DNA of 41,753 nucleotides from CAYWKU01 sp964459325 (GCA_964459325.1 CAYWKU010000031.1:1-41753); one strand, 5' to 3'; shown: positions 32,049 to 39,913, numbered from the stretch's first letter. Notes: a model not told the origin generated them from the sequence alone. Numbers and translations are program-made.

Positions 32049-32179
32049 CAAGGGGCTTCACCCTTGCATCTCAAGGGGTTAAAACCCCTTGTCTTTTCAG
32101 GCTCTTGCATCTCAAGGGGTTAAAACCCCTTGTCTTTTCAGGCTCTTGCGCATCAAGGGGTTAAAACCCCTTGTCTTTT
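32049..32179. repeat. Tandem 41-bp repeat carrying palindromic hairpins
   Basis: Two identical 41-bp units (32066-32106, 32107-32147) and a third, slightly altered unit (from 32148). Each contains the 20-bp hairpin CAAGGGGTT..AACCCCTTG (32072-32091, 32113-32132, 32154-32173). A degenerate fourth palindrome (CAAGGGGCTTCACCCTTG) starts at 32049. On the plus strand each hairpin is followed by TCTTTT. A close relative, CAAGGGGCTTAAGCCCCTTG, lies at 39078-39097. This looks like a REP-type family. The array lies between two minus-strand genes, where it could stabilise or end their transcripts. Confidence 0.85.
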
Positions 32180-32190
32180 AATGAAAAGGG

Positions 32191-33225
32191 TCATGCGGAA
32201 GCGGCTCCGGCGAGCATCCCTATCTCGCCCAGCCATGCCCGCGCCCCTTCGGACAGAGGTTCGGTGCAGAACTTGCCGTCAATCATCACCTTCACGCCGT
32301 TCACCGTCACCGTGGGAGCGGCCACCACCCCGTCCGCGTGGTCTCCGCTTCTTTTTCCGAAGCTCAAGTTTCCGCCGTGTCCGAAATGCGCGGTGCTCAG
32401 GGCCTTCTCCTCGACAATGGTGCGCGGGTCGGGGTCAACCTCGATGGTATCGTCCGGGTTGCGCCGGAAGCCGGAGTTCAATCCCAGGGCCACTTCGCCC
32501 ACCCAGAACAAGGCCCGGTCACGGTTGAGGAAAAGCTTTTTCAGCTCATATCCCCCTTCGCCGGAAAACTCGACGCTCCTGTCGCGGCTGACCTTTACAG
32601 TGGCCTTTCTTTTTTCCATGGAGCCTAAGTGTTTGAACTTGAGGTCGTAGACGATGACGCCGTTGACGCTGCCTTCCCGGGGGCCGAAACCCACCTCGCC
32701 GCTCGGCCAGTTACCGCCGGTCGAGGGCAGGTCGTAGCTGCCGGTTTCCAGAAAAGGTTGCTTCACCACCGCTTCTATGTCCGTGCCGGAAGGGGCGCTG
32801 ACATGGACGTGCGCGCCGGGCTTGAAAAGCTCAAATAACGGCGTGCCCAACAGTTCCATTTTCGCCGGCTCGGCGCTGGTATAGCCCGCCTGGAATCCCC
32901 CCGCTTCGCAGATGATGCTGACGATTCTCTTACCCAGTTGATACTTTGCCCTTTTTCGGGCGGGGTGATGCCATATACTTCTTACCGACGTGAGCACTAC
33001 CACGGGATAAGCGGGGTCCTCGAGCGCCTCGACGGCGCGGGTGCTCCACGAGCCGCCCCCCCTGTCCAGGGGCACGGATATGAACCCGCGCCCCATCTCC
33101 TTCAAACCGGCCTCCAGGAGCCGGCGTACGTCGCCGCGTTCCGAACAGTAAAGCACGGCAACCTTTTCATGATTCCTCAAACCGAGGTTGATATCAAAAA
33201 GGGTTTTAATTCCGGGAATTTCCAT
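32191..33225 (-). CDS. M29-type metallo-aminopeptidase-like protein
   Basis: 344 residues. The C-terminal half follows the thermophilic aminopeptidase M29 fold and keeps its two-metal ligands: Glu in PSGEVGFGPREGSVNG, Glu in WVGEVALGLN, Glu in IVEEKALSTAHFGHGGN with its His, and His/Asp in SGDHADGVV. The same fold is also used by dihydroxypyridine dioxygenases, so peptidase action is likely but not certain. The N-terminal half is less conserved. It lies 18 nt behind sppA on the same strand, which suggests a joint role in degrading signal peptides or other short peptides. Confidence 0.75.
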   Translation of the reverse strand: MEIPGIKTLFDINLGLRNHEKVAVLYCSERGDVRRLLEAGLKEMGRGFISVPLDRGGGSWSTRAVEALEDPAYPVVVLTSVRSIWHHPARKRAKYQLGKRIVSIICEAGGFQAGYTSAEPAKMELLGTPLFELFKPGAHVHVSAPSGTDIEAVVKQPFLETGSYDLPSTGGNWPSGEVGFGPREGSVNGVIVYDLKFKHLGSMEKRKATVKVSRDRSVEFSGEGGYELKKLFLNRDRALFWVGEVALGLNSGFRRNPDDTIEVDPDPRTIVEEKALSTAHFGHGGNLSFGKRSGDHADGVVAAPTVTVNGVKVMIDGKFCTEPLSEGARAWLGEIGMLAGAASA

Positions 33226-33243
33226 AGTTACGAGTATTAGTCG

Positions 33244-35004
33244 TCACCGGATTTTGAGCAAGTACGGCATCAAAGCCAGCGGGCCTTTTTCCCGGGTGAG
33301 AGGATACAGCTCCTGCGCCTCGGGTGGAAGAAAAGAAAGGGCGGTTTCCGACAGGAGCCTGCGAAGCCTTGACCGGGAACTCATCCCCCTCAGCGGCAAT
33401 TTAACCATCCTCTTTTTCCGGGGATAGGTTTCCAGCAGAACCTTCTGCTCTAAAGGTATCCCGGCGCTCCTTTTGACTTCGTCGAAGGCGCTCAGAAGAC
33501 CTCCGATGGAGTCCACGAGGCCCTTCTCGAACGCCTGTGAGCCGAGCCAGACTCTTCCCCTGGCGACCCCTTCAACCTTGCGGGGGCTGTAAGACCTTCC
33601 GAGAGAGACGCGGTCGAGAAAGTCCTTGTACGTATTTTTTATCTCCGCCTGCACCCGCTTCTTTTCGGCGGGGGTGTAAGACCTGAATGCGCTTTCGGCG
33701 TCGGCGGTTTTGCCGCGCGATATGGTTTCAACGTGAAGGCCTATGGTTTGAGCCAGGCCGCTTACGTTGAACTTCCCGCCGAAGACTCCGATGGAGCCGG
33801 TCATGGTAACCGGAGCGGCGAATATTTTATCGGCGCAGGAGGCTATGTAATAGCCGCCGCTTGCCGCCACGTCGCCCATGCTGACCACTACCGGCTTGCG
33901 CTTATTTTCGTCGGAGCCGTCGCCGGGATTCATTTTCGAGTTGCTCAAAGTAAGCTCCCGCCATATCAGGTCGGAAGCCAGCGCGCTGCCGCCGGGGCTG
34001 TTGATTCGCAGAACGATTCCTGCCACGTTCCGGTCTTCCCGGAGCTTGCGGAGGCTCTCCACTATACTGTCGGAGCCGGTGGAGCGGCCCGTCGGGGCGT
34101 AATCGCTGCTGGAGCCGGTGGTAATCGGCCCGGTGGCGTAAAGCAGCGCCACGGAAGGGCCGGTTTTGAGGTATGTGGAAAGTGGTTTATCCAGGGCGCG
34201 AAATGCGAGGTATCGGTTCAACTTGACCCGCCGAAGCCTTCTGCCCATCCTTTCTTCGTAAATCTCGGCGATTTCGTCCTGGTAACACAGCTTGTCCGCC
34301 AGTCCCGATTTGCGGGCCTCTTCGGCCAGGAAACTGCCCTTGTCCACCAGGGTTTTCATCCGCTTCTCGCCGATGTGCCGGCCTTCGGCAAGCTCTTTTA
34401 TCCAATAACCGTAGAGGTTGTCGAGGATGTCATTGACTTCTTCCCGGTGAGCGGGGCTCATGGTGGTGCGGGTGAAGGTTTCCTGGGCGGCCTTATATTT
34501 GCCGGCGTGAGCGAACTCGGCCTTGACCCCCACCTTGTCCAACAGCTTCTTGATGAACAGCGCCTCCCCGGTAAGTCCCCTTATGCGGATTTGACCGGAA
34601 GGCGCCAGGAATATTTCGTCGCAGGCCGATGCGATGTAGTAGCTCAAATTGTCGGCGCTTTCGAGGTAAGCTGTGGTGGTGAGGCCGCAACCCCGGAGCT
34701 GCTTGATGATTTCCCTCAACTCCCATGCTCTCGACCAGCCTATATCGGGTTCCCTTATGTGGAAGATTACCGCTTTCAGGTTGGGGTCGTCCTTGGCTTC
34801 CTTCAGGGTGAACAGGTAGTCCCGGAAGGGCGTTTTCATTCCGGTAATGCGCTTGAGGATGCCCGCGTGGGGTAGCTCCTCGGGAAGCTCGCCTTCCAGC
34901 TTGACCTCGAGCAGGTCGTGCCTCCATGCACGAGGCGTCATGTAGCGCATTGCCCGCGCCAGGAGCACGCTGGCTATCTGGAAAACGGCAAGTATAGGTT
35001 TCAA
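33244..35004 (-). CDS. sppA: Signal peptide peptidase SppA, 67K type
   Basis: 586 residues, the long double-domain form found in Gram-negatives. One N-terminal signal anchor is present (residues ~3-20). Catalytic Lys K171 lies in HAGKYKAAQETF and catalytic Ser S382 in GDVAASGGYYIASCAD. The supporting motif INSPGGSALASD is at ~335 and GSIGVFGGKF at ~415. It degrades signal peptides left in the membrane after secretion and forms a bowl-like tetramer on the outer face. The C-terminal Arg/Lys-rich tail (~545-586) is an extension. It is divergent from uppP across 101 nt and is followed by the M29-type peptidase, probably in one transcript. Confidence 0.93.
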   Translation of the reverse strand: MKPILAVFQIASVLLARAMRYMTPRAWRHDLLEVKLEGELPEELPHAGILKRITGMKTPFRDYLFTLKEAKDDPNLKAVIFHIREPDIGWSRAWELREIIKQLRGCGLTTTAYLESADNLSYYIASACDEIFLAPSGQIRIRGLTGEALFIKKLLDKVGVKAEFAHAGKYKAAQETFTRTTMSPAHREEVNDILDNLYGYWIKELAEGRHIGEKRMKTLVDKGSFLAEEARKSGLADKLCYQDEIAEIYEERMGRRLRRVKLNRYLAFRALDKPLSTYLKTGPSVALLYATGPITTGSSSDYAPTGRSTGSDSIVESLRKLREDRNVAGIVLRINSPGGSALASDLIWRELTLSNSKMNPGDGSDENKRKPVVVSMGDVAASGGYYIASCADKIFAAPVTMTGSIGVFGGKFNVSGLAQTIGLHVETISRGKTADAESAFRSYTPAEKKRVQAEIKNTYKDFLDRVSLGRSYSPRKVEGVARGRVWLGSQAFEKGLVDSIGGLLSAFDEVKRSAGIPLEQKVLLETYPRKKRMVKLPLRGMSSRSRLRRLLSETALSFLPPEAQELYPLTREKGPLALMPYLLKIR

Positions 35005-35068
35005 AATCGGATAACCTCGCTAAAAATTTAGAGTAACGTATTTTTGCCCGGAATGCAGCCGGGAAGGG

Positions 35069-35096
35069 TTGACATTATGGAAATAGGGGCGACAAT
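35069..35096 (+). promoter_or_regulatory. Promoter of uppP, predicting a near-leaderless mRNA
   Basis: Consensus TTGACA (35069-35074), a 16-nt spacer and GACAAT (35091-35096). Transcription would start near 35103, only about 3 nt before ATG 35106. No ribosome site is seen at a normal distance. Confidence 0.5.
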
Positions 35097-35105
35097 CTTT
35101 TTCCG

Positions 35106-35975
35106 ATGGAGTGGGATTTTCTGTTCAAGTCCATACTTCTGGGCATAATACAGGGACTTACCGAATTTCTGCCGGTTTCGAGTTCGGGGCACCTGGCCAT
35201 AGCTCAGTATTACATGGGAGTGGAAAAGCCCGGGGTCACGCTGGAAGTGACCCTTCACCTCGGCACCCTGGTGGCCGTTTTCATATACTTCAGGAGAGAT
35301 ATAATATCCCTTTTCCGCTCGTTTTTCTCTTGGATTGCTTCCATCGTGGCAAAGGAAACGGCGGGTATCTCGGGGGAAGAAGACGCACGCCGTCGCCGGG
35401 ACTTGGCTGTAATTCTGGGAATAGTGCTGGGCAGCATCCCCACCGGTATTATCGGGATTGCCGGTAAGGACTGGTTCGAGGGGCTTTTTGATAATATGAG
35501 CGCCGTGGGGATGTTTTTGCTGGTAACGGCGGCACTTCTGGCGCTGGCCGAGTGGTTGAAGAGAAGAAGAAACGCCCGTGGCAGGGAAGCGGAGGAGATT
35601 CCGGCCCCGCACAAAAGCCTGGTTATCGGGATTTTTCAGGGCGCGGCCATAGCTCCCGGCATCAGCCGCTCCGGGGCCACGGTTTCGGGGGCGATGATGA
35701 CGGGCATGGCGCCGGTGGCGGCGGCGCGGTTCAGTTTTCTTCTGGGTGTCCCCGCCATCCTGGGCGCCACGCTCATCACCCTGCCCGAGGCGGCGGCGAT
35801 AAGCGCTTGGGAATGGCCCTGCTACGTTGCCGGATTCATCGCGGCGGCGGCGGTGGGATACATGGCCATAGCGGCGTTTATCGGAGCGCTCAGGCGGGGG
35901 GGCCTGGGCTGGTTTGCCCTATACTGTTTTGTACTGGGCTGCGCCGTTATTTCAGCTTATATGATGGGCTTTTAG
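35106..35975 (+). CDS. uppP: Undecaprenyl-diphosphatase UppP (BacA)
   Basis: 289 residues, eight or so membrane helices. It removes phosphate from undecaprenyl diphosphate to recycle the lipid carrier for peptidoglycan and other surface glycans. Motif one is IIQGLTEFLPVSSSGHLAIAQ (Glu and His of the active site). Motif two is QGAAIAPGISRSGATVSGAMMTGM (catalytic Ser/Arg). A charged loop of about 25 residues (KETAGISGEEDARRRRD) and a second at ~158-172 are longer than usual. The lipid carrier links it to the glycosyltransferases in the first part of the window, although it is far away. Confidence 0.95.
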   Translation: MEWDFLFKSILLGIIQGLTEFLPVSSSGHLAIAQYYMGVEKPGVTLEVTLHLGTLVAVFIYFRRDIISLFRSFFSWIASIVAKETAGISGEEDARRRRDLAVILGIVLGSIPTGIIGIAGKDWFEGLFDNMSAVGMFLLVTAALLALAEWLKRRRNARGREAEEIPAPHKSLVIGIFQGAAIAPGISRSGATVSGAMMTGMAPVAAARFSFLLGVPAILGATLITLPEAAAISAWEWPCYVAGFIAAAAVGYMAIAAFIGALRRGGLGWFALYCFVLGCAVISAYMMGF

Positions 35976-36010
35976 AAACTTCAAAAGCCTTGCGCAATTG
36001 CCGATTTACG

Positions 36011-36039
36011 TTGACACTCAACCAAAACGTGTTTATTAT
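36011..36039 (+). promoter_or_regulatory. Promoter of the glycolytic operon
   Basis: TTGACA (36011-36016), a 17-nt spacer and TATTAT (36034-36039): a near-consensus housekeeping promoter. The strong GGAGGAG ribosome site lies just before ATG 36082. Together they indicate high expression of gap-pgk-tpiA. Confidence 0.75.
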
Positions 36040-36081
36040 AAAACCTGAACTTGGTAGAATTAAAATGAGGAGGAGCGGTCC

Positions 36082-37095
36082 ATGACCATTCGAGTCGGGA
36101 TCAACGGATTCGGCCGCATCGGACGTTGTGTGTTCAGAGTAGCCGAAAACGTTCCGGAAGTGGAAGTAGTTGGCATAAACGACCTCACCGACGCCTCCAC
36201 GTTGGCCTATCTTCTGAAATACGATTCGGTTCACCGGATATTTGACGGCCGGGTCGAGGCCAGGGAGCACGCCATAGTGGTTAACGGCAGGGAGATTCGC
36301 ATTACTGCGGAGAAGGACCCGGCGGCCTTGCCGTGGCGCGAGCTTGACGTCGATGTGGTTGTGGAGTCCACGGGCGTATTCAAGGACAGGGATGGCGCAC
36401 AGAAACACATAGACGCGGGCGCAAATAAGGTTCTCATCTCGGCTCCGGCGAAAAAACCCGATTTTTCCATAGTTATGGGAGTCAACGACAAGGAATACGA
36501 CCCCGGAAAGCACAAGATTATCTCCACCGCAAGCTGCACCACCAACTGTCTTGCTCCTATGGTGAAGGTATTGATTGATAACTTCGGCTGGGTTCACGGC
36601 CTGATGAATACCATTCACTCGTACACCAACGACCAGCGCATACTGGACCTGCCCCATAAAGACCTTCGCAGGGCGAGGGCGGCGGCCATGAGTATGATTC
36701 CCACAACCACCGGCGCCGCTAAACTAGTCGGGGAGGTTATACCAGAAGTTAAGGGAAAGCTGGACGGTATGGCCATTCGCGTGCCGACTCCCAACGTATC
36801 CGTGGTGGATTTGACCGCACAACTGGAAAAGAAGGTTTCGGCCGCGGACATCAAGGAAGCGATGAAGCACGCTGCCGAAAACGACCTCAAGGGTATTCTG
36901 GAGTATTGCGAGGACGAGGTGGTCAGCATTGACATGTGCGACAACCCGCACTCCAGCATATTCGACGCCAATACAACCTCGGTCCTGGGCGGTGAAGGAG
37001 AGTTTATAAAGGTACTTTCCTGGTATGACAACGAGTGGGGATTCTCCAACAGAATGGTGGACGTAATCAGGCTGATTGGAGAGGATAAGCCATGA
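36082..37095 (+). CDS. gap: Glyceraldehyde-3-phosphate dehydrogenase, type I
   Basis: 337 residues. The Rossmann start VGINGFGRIGR and the catalytic Cys in STASCTTNCLAPM (~153) are present. His lies in MNTIHSYTNDQRILD, and the C-terminal motif is WYDNEWGFSNRMVD. Asp34 in GINDLTD at the end of the second strand indicates NAD and not NADP. It catalyses the oxidative phosphorylation step of glycolysis or its reverse. It is the first gene of gap-pgk-tpiA and overlaps pgk by 4 nt (ATGA). Confidence 0.97.
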   Translation: MTIRVGINGFGRIGRCVFRVAENVPEVEVVGINDLTDASTLAYLLKYDSVHRIFDGRVEAREHAIVVNGREIRITAEKDPAALPWRELDVDVVVESTGVFKDRDGAQKHIDAGANKVLISAPAKKPDFSIVMGVNDKEYDPGKHKIISTASCTTNCLAPMVKVLIDNFGWVHGLMNTIHSYTNDQRILDLPHKDLRRARAAAMSMIPTTTGAAKLVGEVIPEVKGKLDGMAIRVPTPNVSVVDLTAQLEKKVSAADIKEAMKHAAENDLKGILEYCEDEVVSIDMCDNPHSSIFDANTTSVLGGEGEFIKVLSWYDNEWGFSNRMVDVIRLIGEDKP

Positions 37096-38261
37096 TACGC
37101 TCGGTCGGTGACCTAGAGCTTAAAGGAAAAAGATGTTTCATAAGAGTGGATTTCAATGTTCCCCTTTCCGAAGGCAAAGTAGCCGATGACACTCGAGTAA
37201 AGGCGGCTTTGCCCACGATAAAACACGCCATGGAAGCCGGGGCCAGGGTAATCCTGGCCAGTCATCTGGGCAGGCCCAAAGGCAAGCGCAAGCCCGAATT
37301 GAGCCTGATGCCGGTGGCGGAAAGGCTCAGCGAGTACCTGGGCAAGGACGTTACGCTGCCGGAAGATTGCATAGGGGACGGCGTCAACAAGATAGTAAGC
37401 GACATGAAAAACGGCGACGTGGTGCTGTTGGAAAACCTGCGCTTTCACGAAGAGGAAACAAAGAACGCCCCGGAATTCGCCGACAAGCTGGCGGCGCTTT
37501 GTGATGTCTACGTCAATGACGCTTTCGGAACGGCTCACCGGGCTCACGCCTCGACTGAAGGGGTTCCTTCTCGCGTGGAGGAGGTGGCTGCCGGATTTCT
37601 GATGCAGAAGGAGGTCGAGGTCTTGAGCAAGCTTTTGACCGAGCCGGAGCATCCGTTCGTGGTCATCCTGGGGGGCGCCAAGGTGAGCGATAAAATAGGC
37701 GTGGTGCTCAACCTCCTCGACAGGGCCGATACGCTGCTTATCGGCGGCGGGATGGCCTTTTCCTTCCTTGCATATCAGGGAAAAGAAATAGGAAAATCGC
37801 TCAGGGAAGAGGGAACACGCCACGACGCCCGGAAGGCGCTCGAAAAGGCCGAAACCAAAGGTATAACTATCGAGCTTCCCACGGATTTCGTAGTGGCGTC
37901 CGGCGCGGACGAAGAAGGGGGCAGCGTGAGCGAAGACATACCGCCGGATAAAATGGCGCTGGATATCGGGCCTAAAACCGTAGACGCCTTCAAAAAATAC
38001 ATCGCCAAGGCTAAAACTATCTTCTGGAATGGCCCTATGGGCGTCTTCGAAAAGGAACCCTTCGAGTTCGGCACCATGGCGCTGGCCAGAGCGGTGGCCC
38101 AGAGCGGGGCCTTCTCGGTAATAGGCGGCGGGGACAGCGTATCCGCCGTGCATCAGGCCGGAGTGGCCGAGAGCATCGGCCATATCTCCACCGGCGGGGG
38201 AGCTTCGCTGGAGTTTCTCGAAGGAAAAGAGCTGCCGGGAATAAAAGCCCTGGACAGGTAA
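37092..38261 (+). CDS. pgk: Phosphoglycerate kinase
   Basis: 389 residues, normal length. The N-terminal domain binds 3-phosphoglycerate: RVDFNVPLSEGKVADDTRVKAALPTI, ASHLGRPKG and LLENLRFHEEE. The C-terminal domain binds nucleotide: LGGAKVSDKIGVV, FWNGPMGVFEKEPF and the Gly-rich VIGGGDSVSAVHQAGVAESIGHISTGGGASLEFLEGK. The ATG overlaps the gap stop, so expression is coupled. A 40-nt spacer with the palindrome TTGGTATACCAA separates it from tpiA. Confidence 0.97.
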   Translation: MIRSVGDLELKGKRCFIRVDFNVPLSEGKVADDTRVKAALPTIKHAMEAGARVILASHLGRPKGKRKPELSLMPVAERLSEYLGKDVTLPEDCIGDGVNKIVSDMKNGDVVLLENLRFHEEETKNAPEFADKLAALCDVYVNDAFGTAHRAHASTEGVPSRVEEVAAGFLMQKEVEVLSKLLTEPEHPFVVILGGAKVSDKIGVVLNLLDRADTLLIGGGMAFSFLAYQGKEIGKSLREEGTRHDARKALEKAETKGITIELPTDFVVASGADEEGGSVSEDIPPDKMALDIGPKTVDAFKKYIAKAKTIFWNGPMGVFEKEPFEFGTMALARAVAQSGAFSVIGGGDSVSAVHQAGVAESIGHISTGGGASLEFLEGKELPGIKALDR

Positions 38262-38263
38262 AC

Positions 38264-38275
38264 TTGGTATACCAA
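38264..38275. promoter_or_regulatory. Palindrome between pgk and tpiA
   Basis: TTGGTATACCAA is a perfect 12-bp palindrome in the 40-nt pgk-tpiA spacer. It could be an operator half-site pair or chance; no promoter boxes surround it. Confidence 0.25.
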
Positions 38276-38301
38276 TATCCCTTGGATAAAGGATTGTATC
38301 C

Positions 38302-39066
38302 ATGAGCAGAGTACCGTTTATCGCCGGAAACTGGAAAATGAACAAAACTCAGGACGAAGCTGTCTTTCTGGTAAGAGAGCTGGCTACCCGACTGAAAGGC
38401 GTCGAGGGGGTCGACATTGCCGTGGCTCCCCCTTTTACGGCCTTGAGCGCGGTAAAGCAGGCAATCAGCTCCTCGGATAAGCTCGAACTTGCGGCGCAGA
38501 ACGTTTTCCATGAATTATCGGGAGCTTACACGGGAGAGCTCAGCCCGCCGATGCTCGTTGACGTCGGGGTGAAGTATGTTATCCTCGGGCACTCCGAGAG
38601 GCGGCAGATACTGGGAGAAACGAGCGAGTTCGTGAACAAGAAGGTCATCGCCGCTCTAATGCAGGAGTTGTCCCCGATAATATGTATCGGAGAAACGCTC
38701 GAAGAAAGGGACGCCGGACGGGCGTTCGAGGTTGTGGACGCGCAGCTCAAACAGTCGATAGGGCAGGTGTCCACGGCCGATGCCGGTAAGCTGACCATAG
38801 CTTACGAGCCGGTATGGGCCATTGGAACCGGTAAAACCGCAACCGTCGACCAGGTGAAGGAAATGCACGAGCATGTCAGGGGTGAGCTTAATTCGTTGTT
38901 CGGCGAAGGCCCGGCCGAGGACATAAGGATACAGTACGGGGGAAGCGTAAAACCGGAGAACGCGGCGGAGTTGTTGGCGCTGGACGACGTGGACGGGGCC
39001 CTTGTGGGAGGCGCCAGCCTGAAGGCTGAGTCCTTCGCGGGAATAGTAAAGGCCGCCGTCTCATGA
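38302..39066 (+). CDS. tpiA: Triosephosphate isomerase
   Basis: 254 residues. Substrate Lys lies in GNWKMNKT, the electrophilic His in ILGHSERRQI and the catalytic Glu in AYEPVWAIGTGKTA. The phosphate-binding loop is IQYGGSVKPENAAELL, followed by VGGASLKAESFAGIV. It interconverts the two triose phosphates. AAGGA lies about 9 nt before the ATG. The last codons, IVKAAVS then stop, are found again 51 nt downstream as IVKAAVG then stop. Confidence 0.97.
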   Translation: MSRVPFIAGNWKMNKTQDEAVFLVRELATRLKGVEGVDIAVAPPFTALSAVKQAISSSDKLELAAQNVFHELSGAYTGELSPPMLVDVGVKYVILGHSERRQILGETSEFVNKKVIAALMQELSPIICIGETLEERDAGRAFEVVDAQLKQSIGQVSTADAGKLTIAYEPVWAIGTGKTATVDQVKEMHEHVRGELNSLFGEGPAEDIRIQYGGSVKPENAAELLALDDVDGALVGGASLKAESFAGIVKAAVS

Positions 39067-39077
39067 TTTCATGAAGA

Positions 39078-39097
39078 CAAGGGGCTTAAGCCCCTTG
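39078..39097. repeat. REP-like perfect 20-bp palindrome
   Basis: CAAGGGGCTTAAGCCCCTTG, a perfect palindrome directly behind tpiA. It shares CAAGGGG..CCCCTTG with the hairpins of the tandem array at 32049-32179, so it belongs to the same repeat family. Confidence 0.7.
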
Positions 39098-39116
39098 CCC
39101 CCCGCGCACGACAATA

Positions 39117-39140
39117 ATAGTCAAAGCCGCCGTGGGATGA
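39117..39140 (+). pseudogene. Relic of a second tpiA 3' end
   Basis: Twenty-four bases read ATA GTC AAA GCC GCC GTG, then GGA TGA, giving IVKAAVG-stop. The true tpiA end at 39043-39066 gives IVKAAVS-stop. Nineteen of 24 bases match, and the three differences in the first six codons are synonymous. That pattern suggests it was once a coding end of a homologous tpiA, not a chance match. Confidence 0.5.
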
Positions 39141-39164
39141 AAACGACAGGAAAGGGCAGGTAAA

Positions 39165-39641
39165 TTGATAACGTTCGCATTGATATTACACGTAATAGTG
39201 GCGCTGGTGATGATACTGGTGGTGCTTTTGCAGACGGGCAAAGGCGCGGAGATGGGCGCCACTTTCGGAGGTACCTCGAAAACGCTATTCGGGCCGCGCG
39301 GCGCGGGGGGGCCGTTGGCAAAGGTGACCGTCGTAGCGGCGGTTCTGTTTATGCTCACCTCGCTGTTTTTGACGTATGCTTCCAAGCACACCGGAGGCTC
39401 GCTGCTGCAGCAGGCAACCCAAAAGGGGCCTGCGATGGAAAAGAGCACACCGGCTCAGCCCGGCCGGCCGATGCTGCCCTTCGGCCAAGATAAAAAGTCC
39501 GCCGATACCGGCGAAGAAAGCGGAGAAACGGAAGGAGCCAGGGGTGGGGAAGCTCACCCCGCGCCTCAGCCTGAAACCGGCGGCGAAGCCGAAACCCCGG
39601 AAAGCCCGCCCGTTGAGGGAATTCCGCCCGGCGGGAATTAA
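39165..39641 (+). CDS. secG: Preprotein translocase subunit SecG
   Basis: 158 residues from TTG 39165; AAGGGCAGG lies 4 nt upstream. Two membrane helices occupy residues ~2-22 and ~50-70. The SecG loop LLQTGKGAEMGATFGGTSKTLFGPRGAGGPLAKVT lies between them. SecG assists SecYE and SecA in export. The C-terminal ~85 residues are an acidic Pro/Glu/Gly-rich tail (EESGETEGARGGEAHPAPQPETGGEAETPESPP), longer than in E. coli (110 residues in total) but seen in many other phyla. The position after tpiA and before tRNA-Leu is a common bacterial arrangement. Confidence 0.93.
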   Translation: MITFALILHVIVALVMILVVLLQTGKGAEMGATFGGTSKTLFGPRGAGGPLAKVTVVAAVLFMLTSLFLTYASKHTGGSLLQQATQKGPAMEKSTPAQPGRPMLPFGQDKKSADTGEESGETEGARGGEAHPAPQPETGGEAETPESPPVEGIPPGGN

Positions 39642-39653
39642 CAATTCCCCTTA

Positions 39654-39682
39654 TTGCGGAGAGCGTCAAACCTGAATATCAT
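39654..39682 (+). promoter_or_regulatory. Promoter of tRNA-Leu
   Basis: TTGCGG (39654-39659), a 17-nt spacer and TATCAT (39677-39682). Transcription would start near 39689, 5 nt before the mature tRNA. The same -35 sequence is found in the promoter candidate of mnmE. Confidence 0.5.
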
Positions 39683-39693
39683 ACTTCGTGAAA

Positions 39694-39777
39694 GCCGACG
39701 TGGTGGAATCTGGTAGACACGCCATCTTGAGGGGGTGGTGGGCTCCGCCCGTGCCGGTTCGAATCCGGCCGTCGGCA
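39694..39777 (+). tRNA. tRNA-Leu(GAG)
   Basis: 84 nt. The acceptor stem is GCCGACG / CGTCGGC with discriminator A. The anticodon stem is CCATC / GGTGG around loop TTGAGGG, anticodon GAG at 39729-39731. A long class II variable arm (TGGGCTCCGCCC) and T-arm CCGGTTCGAATCCGG follow. CCA is not encoded; six T follow directly (39778-39783) and probably end the transcript. Confidence 0.96.
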
Positions 39778-39810
39778 TTTTTTATCGCCCCGATATTTTT
39801 CGCCCACGAT

Positions 39811-39838
39811 TTGCGGCAAATTACCCTTTAAATAAACT
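39811..39838 (+). promoter_or_regulatory. Promoter candidate of mnmE
   Basis: TTGCGG (39811-39816), a 16-nt spacer and TAAACT (39833-39838). Transcription would start near 39845, giving a leader of about 69 nt that contains the terminator hairpin at 39863-39889. Confidence 0.4.
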
Positions 39839-39862
39839 AACTTGGAGAAAATACCGGCTCCC

Positions 39863-39889
39863 CCGGCGAAATTGTGCGCCGGATTTTTT
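39863..39889 (+). terminator. Terminator/attenuator in the mnmE leader
   Basis: CCGGCG (39863-39868) pairs with CGCCGG (39877-39882) around an 8-nt loop, followed by A and six T (39884-39889). It ends only 24 nt before the mnmE start. An alternative pairing using CCGG at 39854-39857 with the left arm could compete with it, as in attenuators. Confidence 0.6.
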
Positions 39890-39913
39890 ATTATTACCGT
39901 TTAGCGGGTAAAA

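Noticed and set aside
32049..32179. CRISPR array
   Set aside because: The repeats abut with a fixed 41-bp period and have no unique spacers; every unit is nearly identical throughout, so this is a tandem repeat with hairpins.
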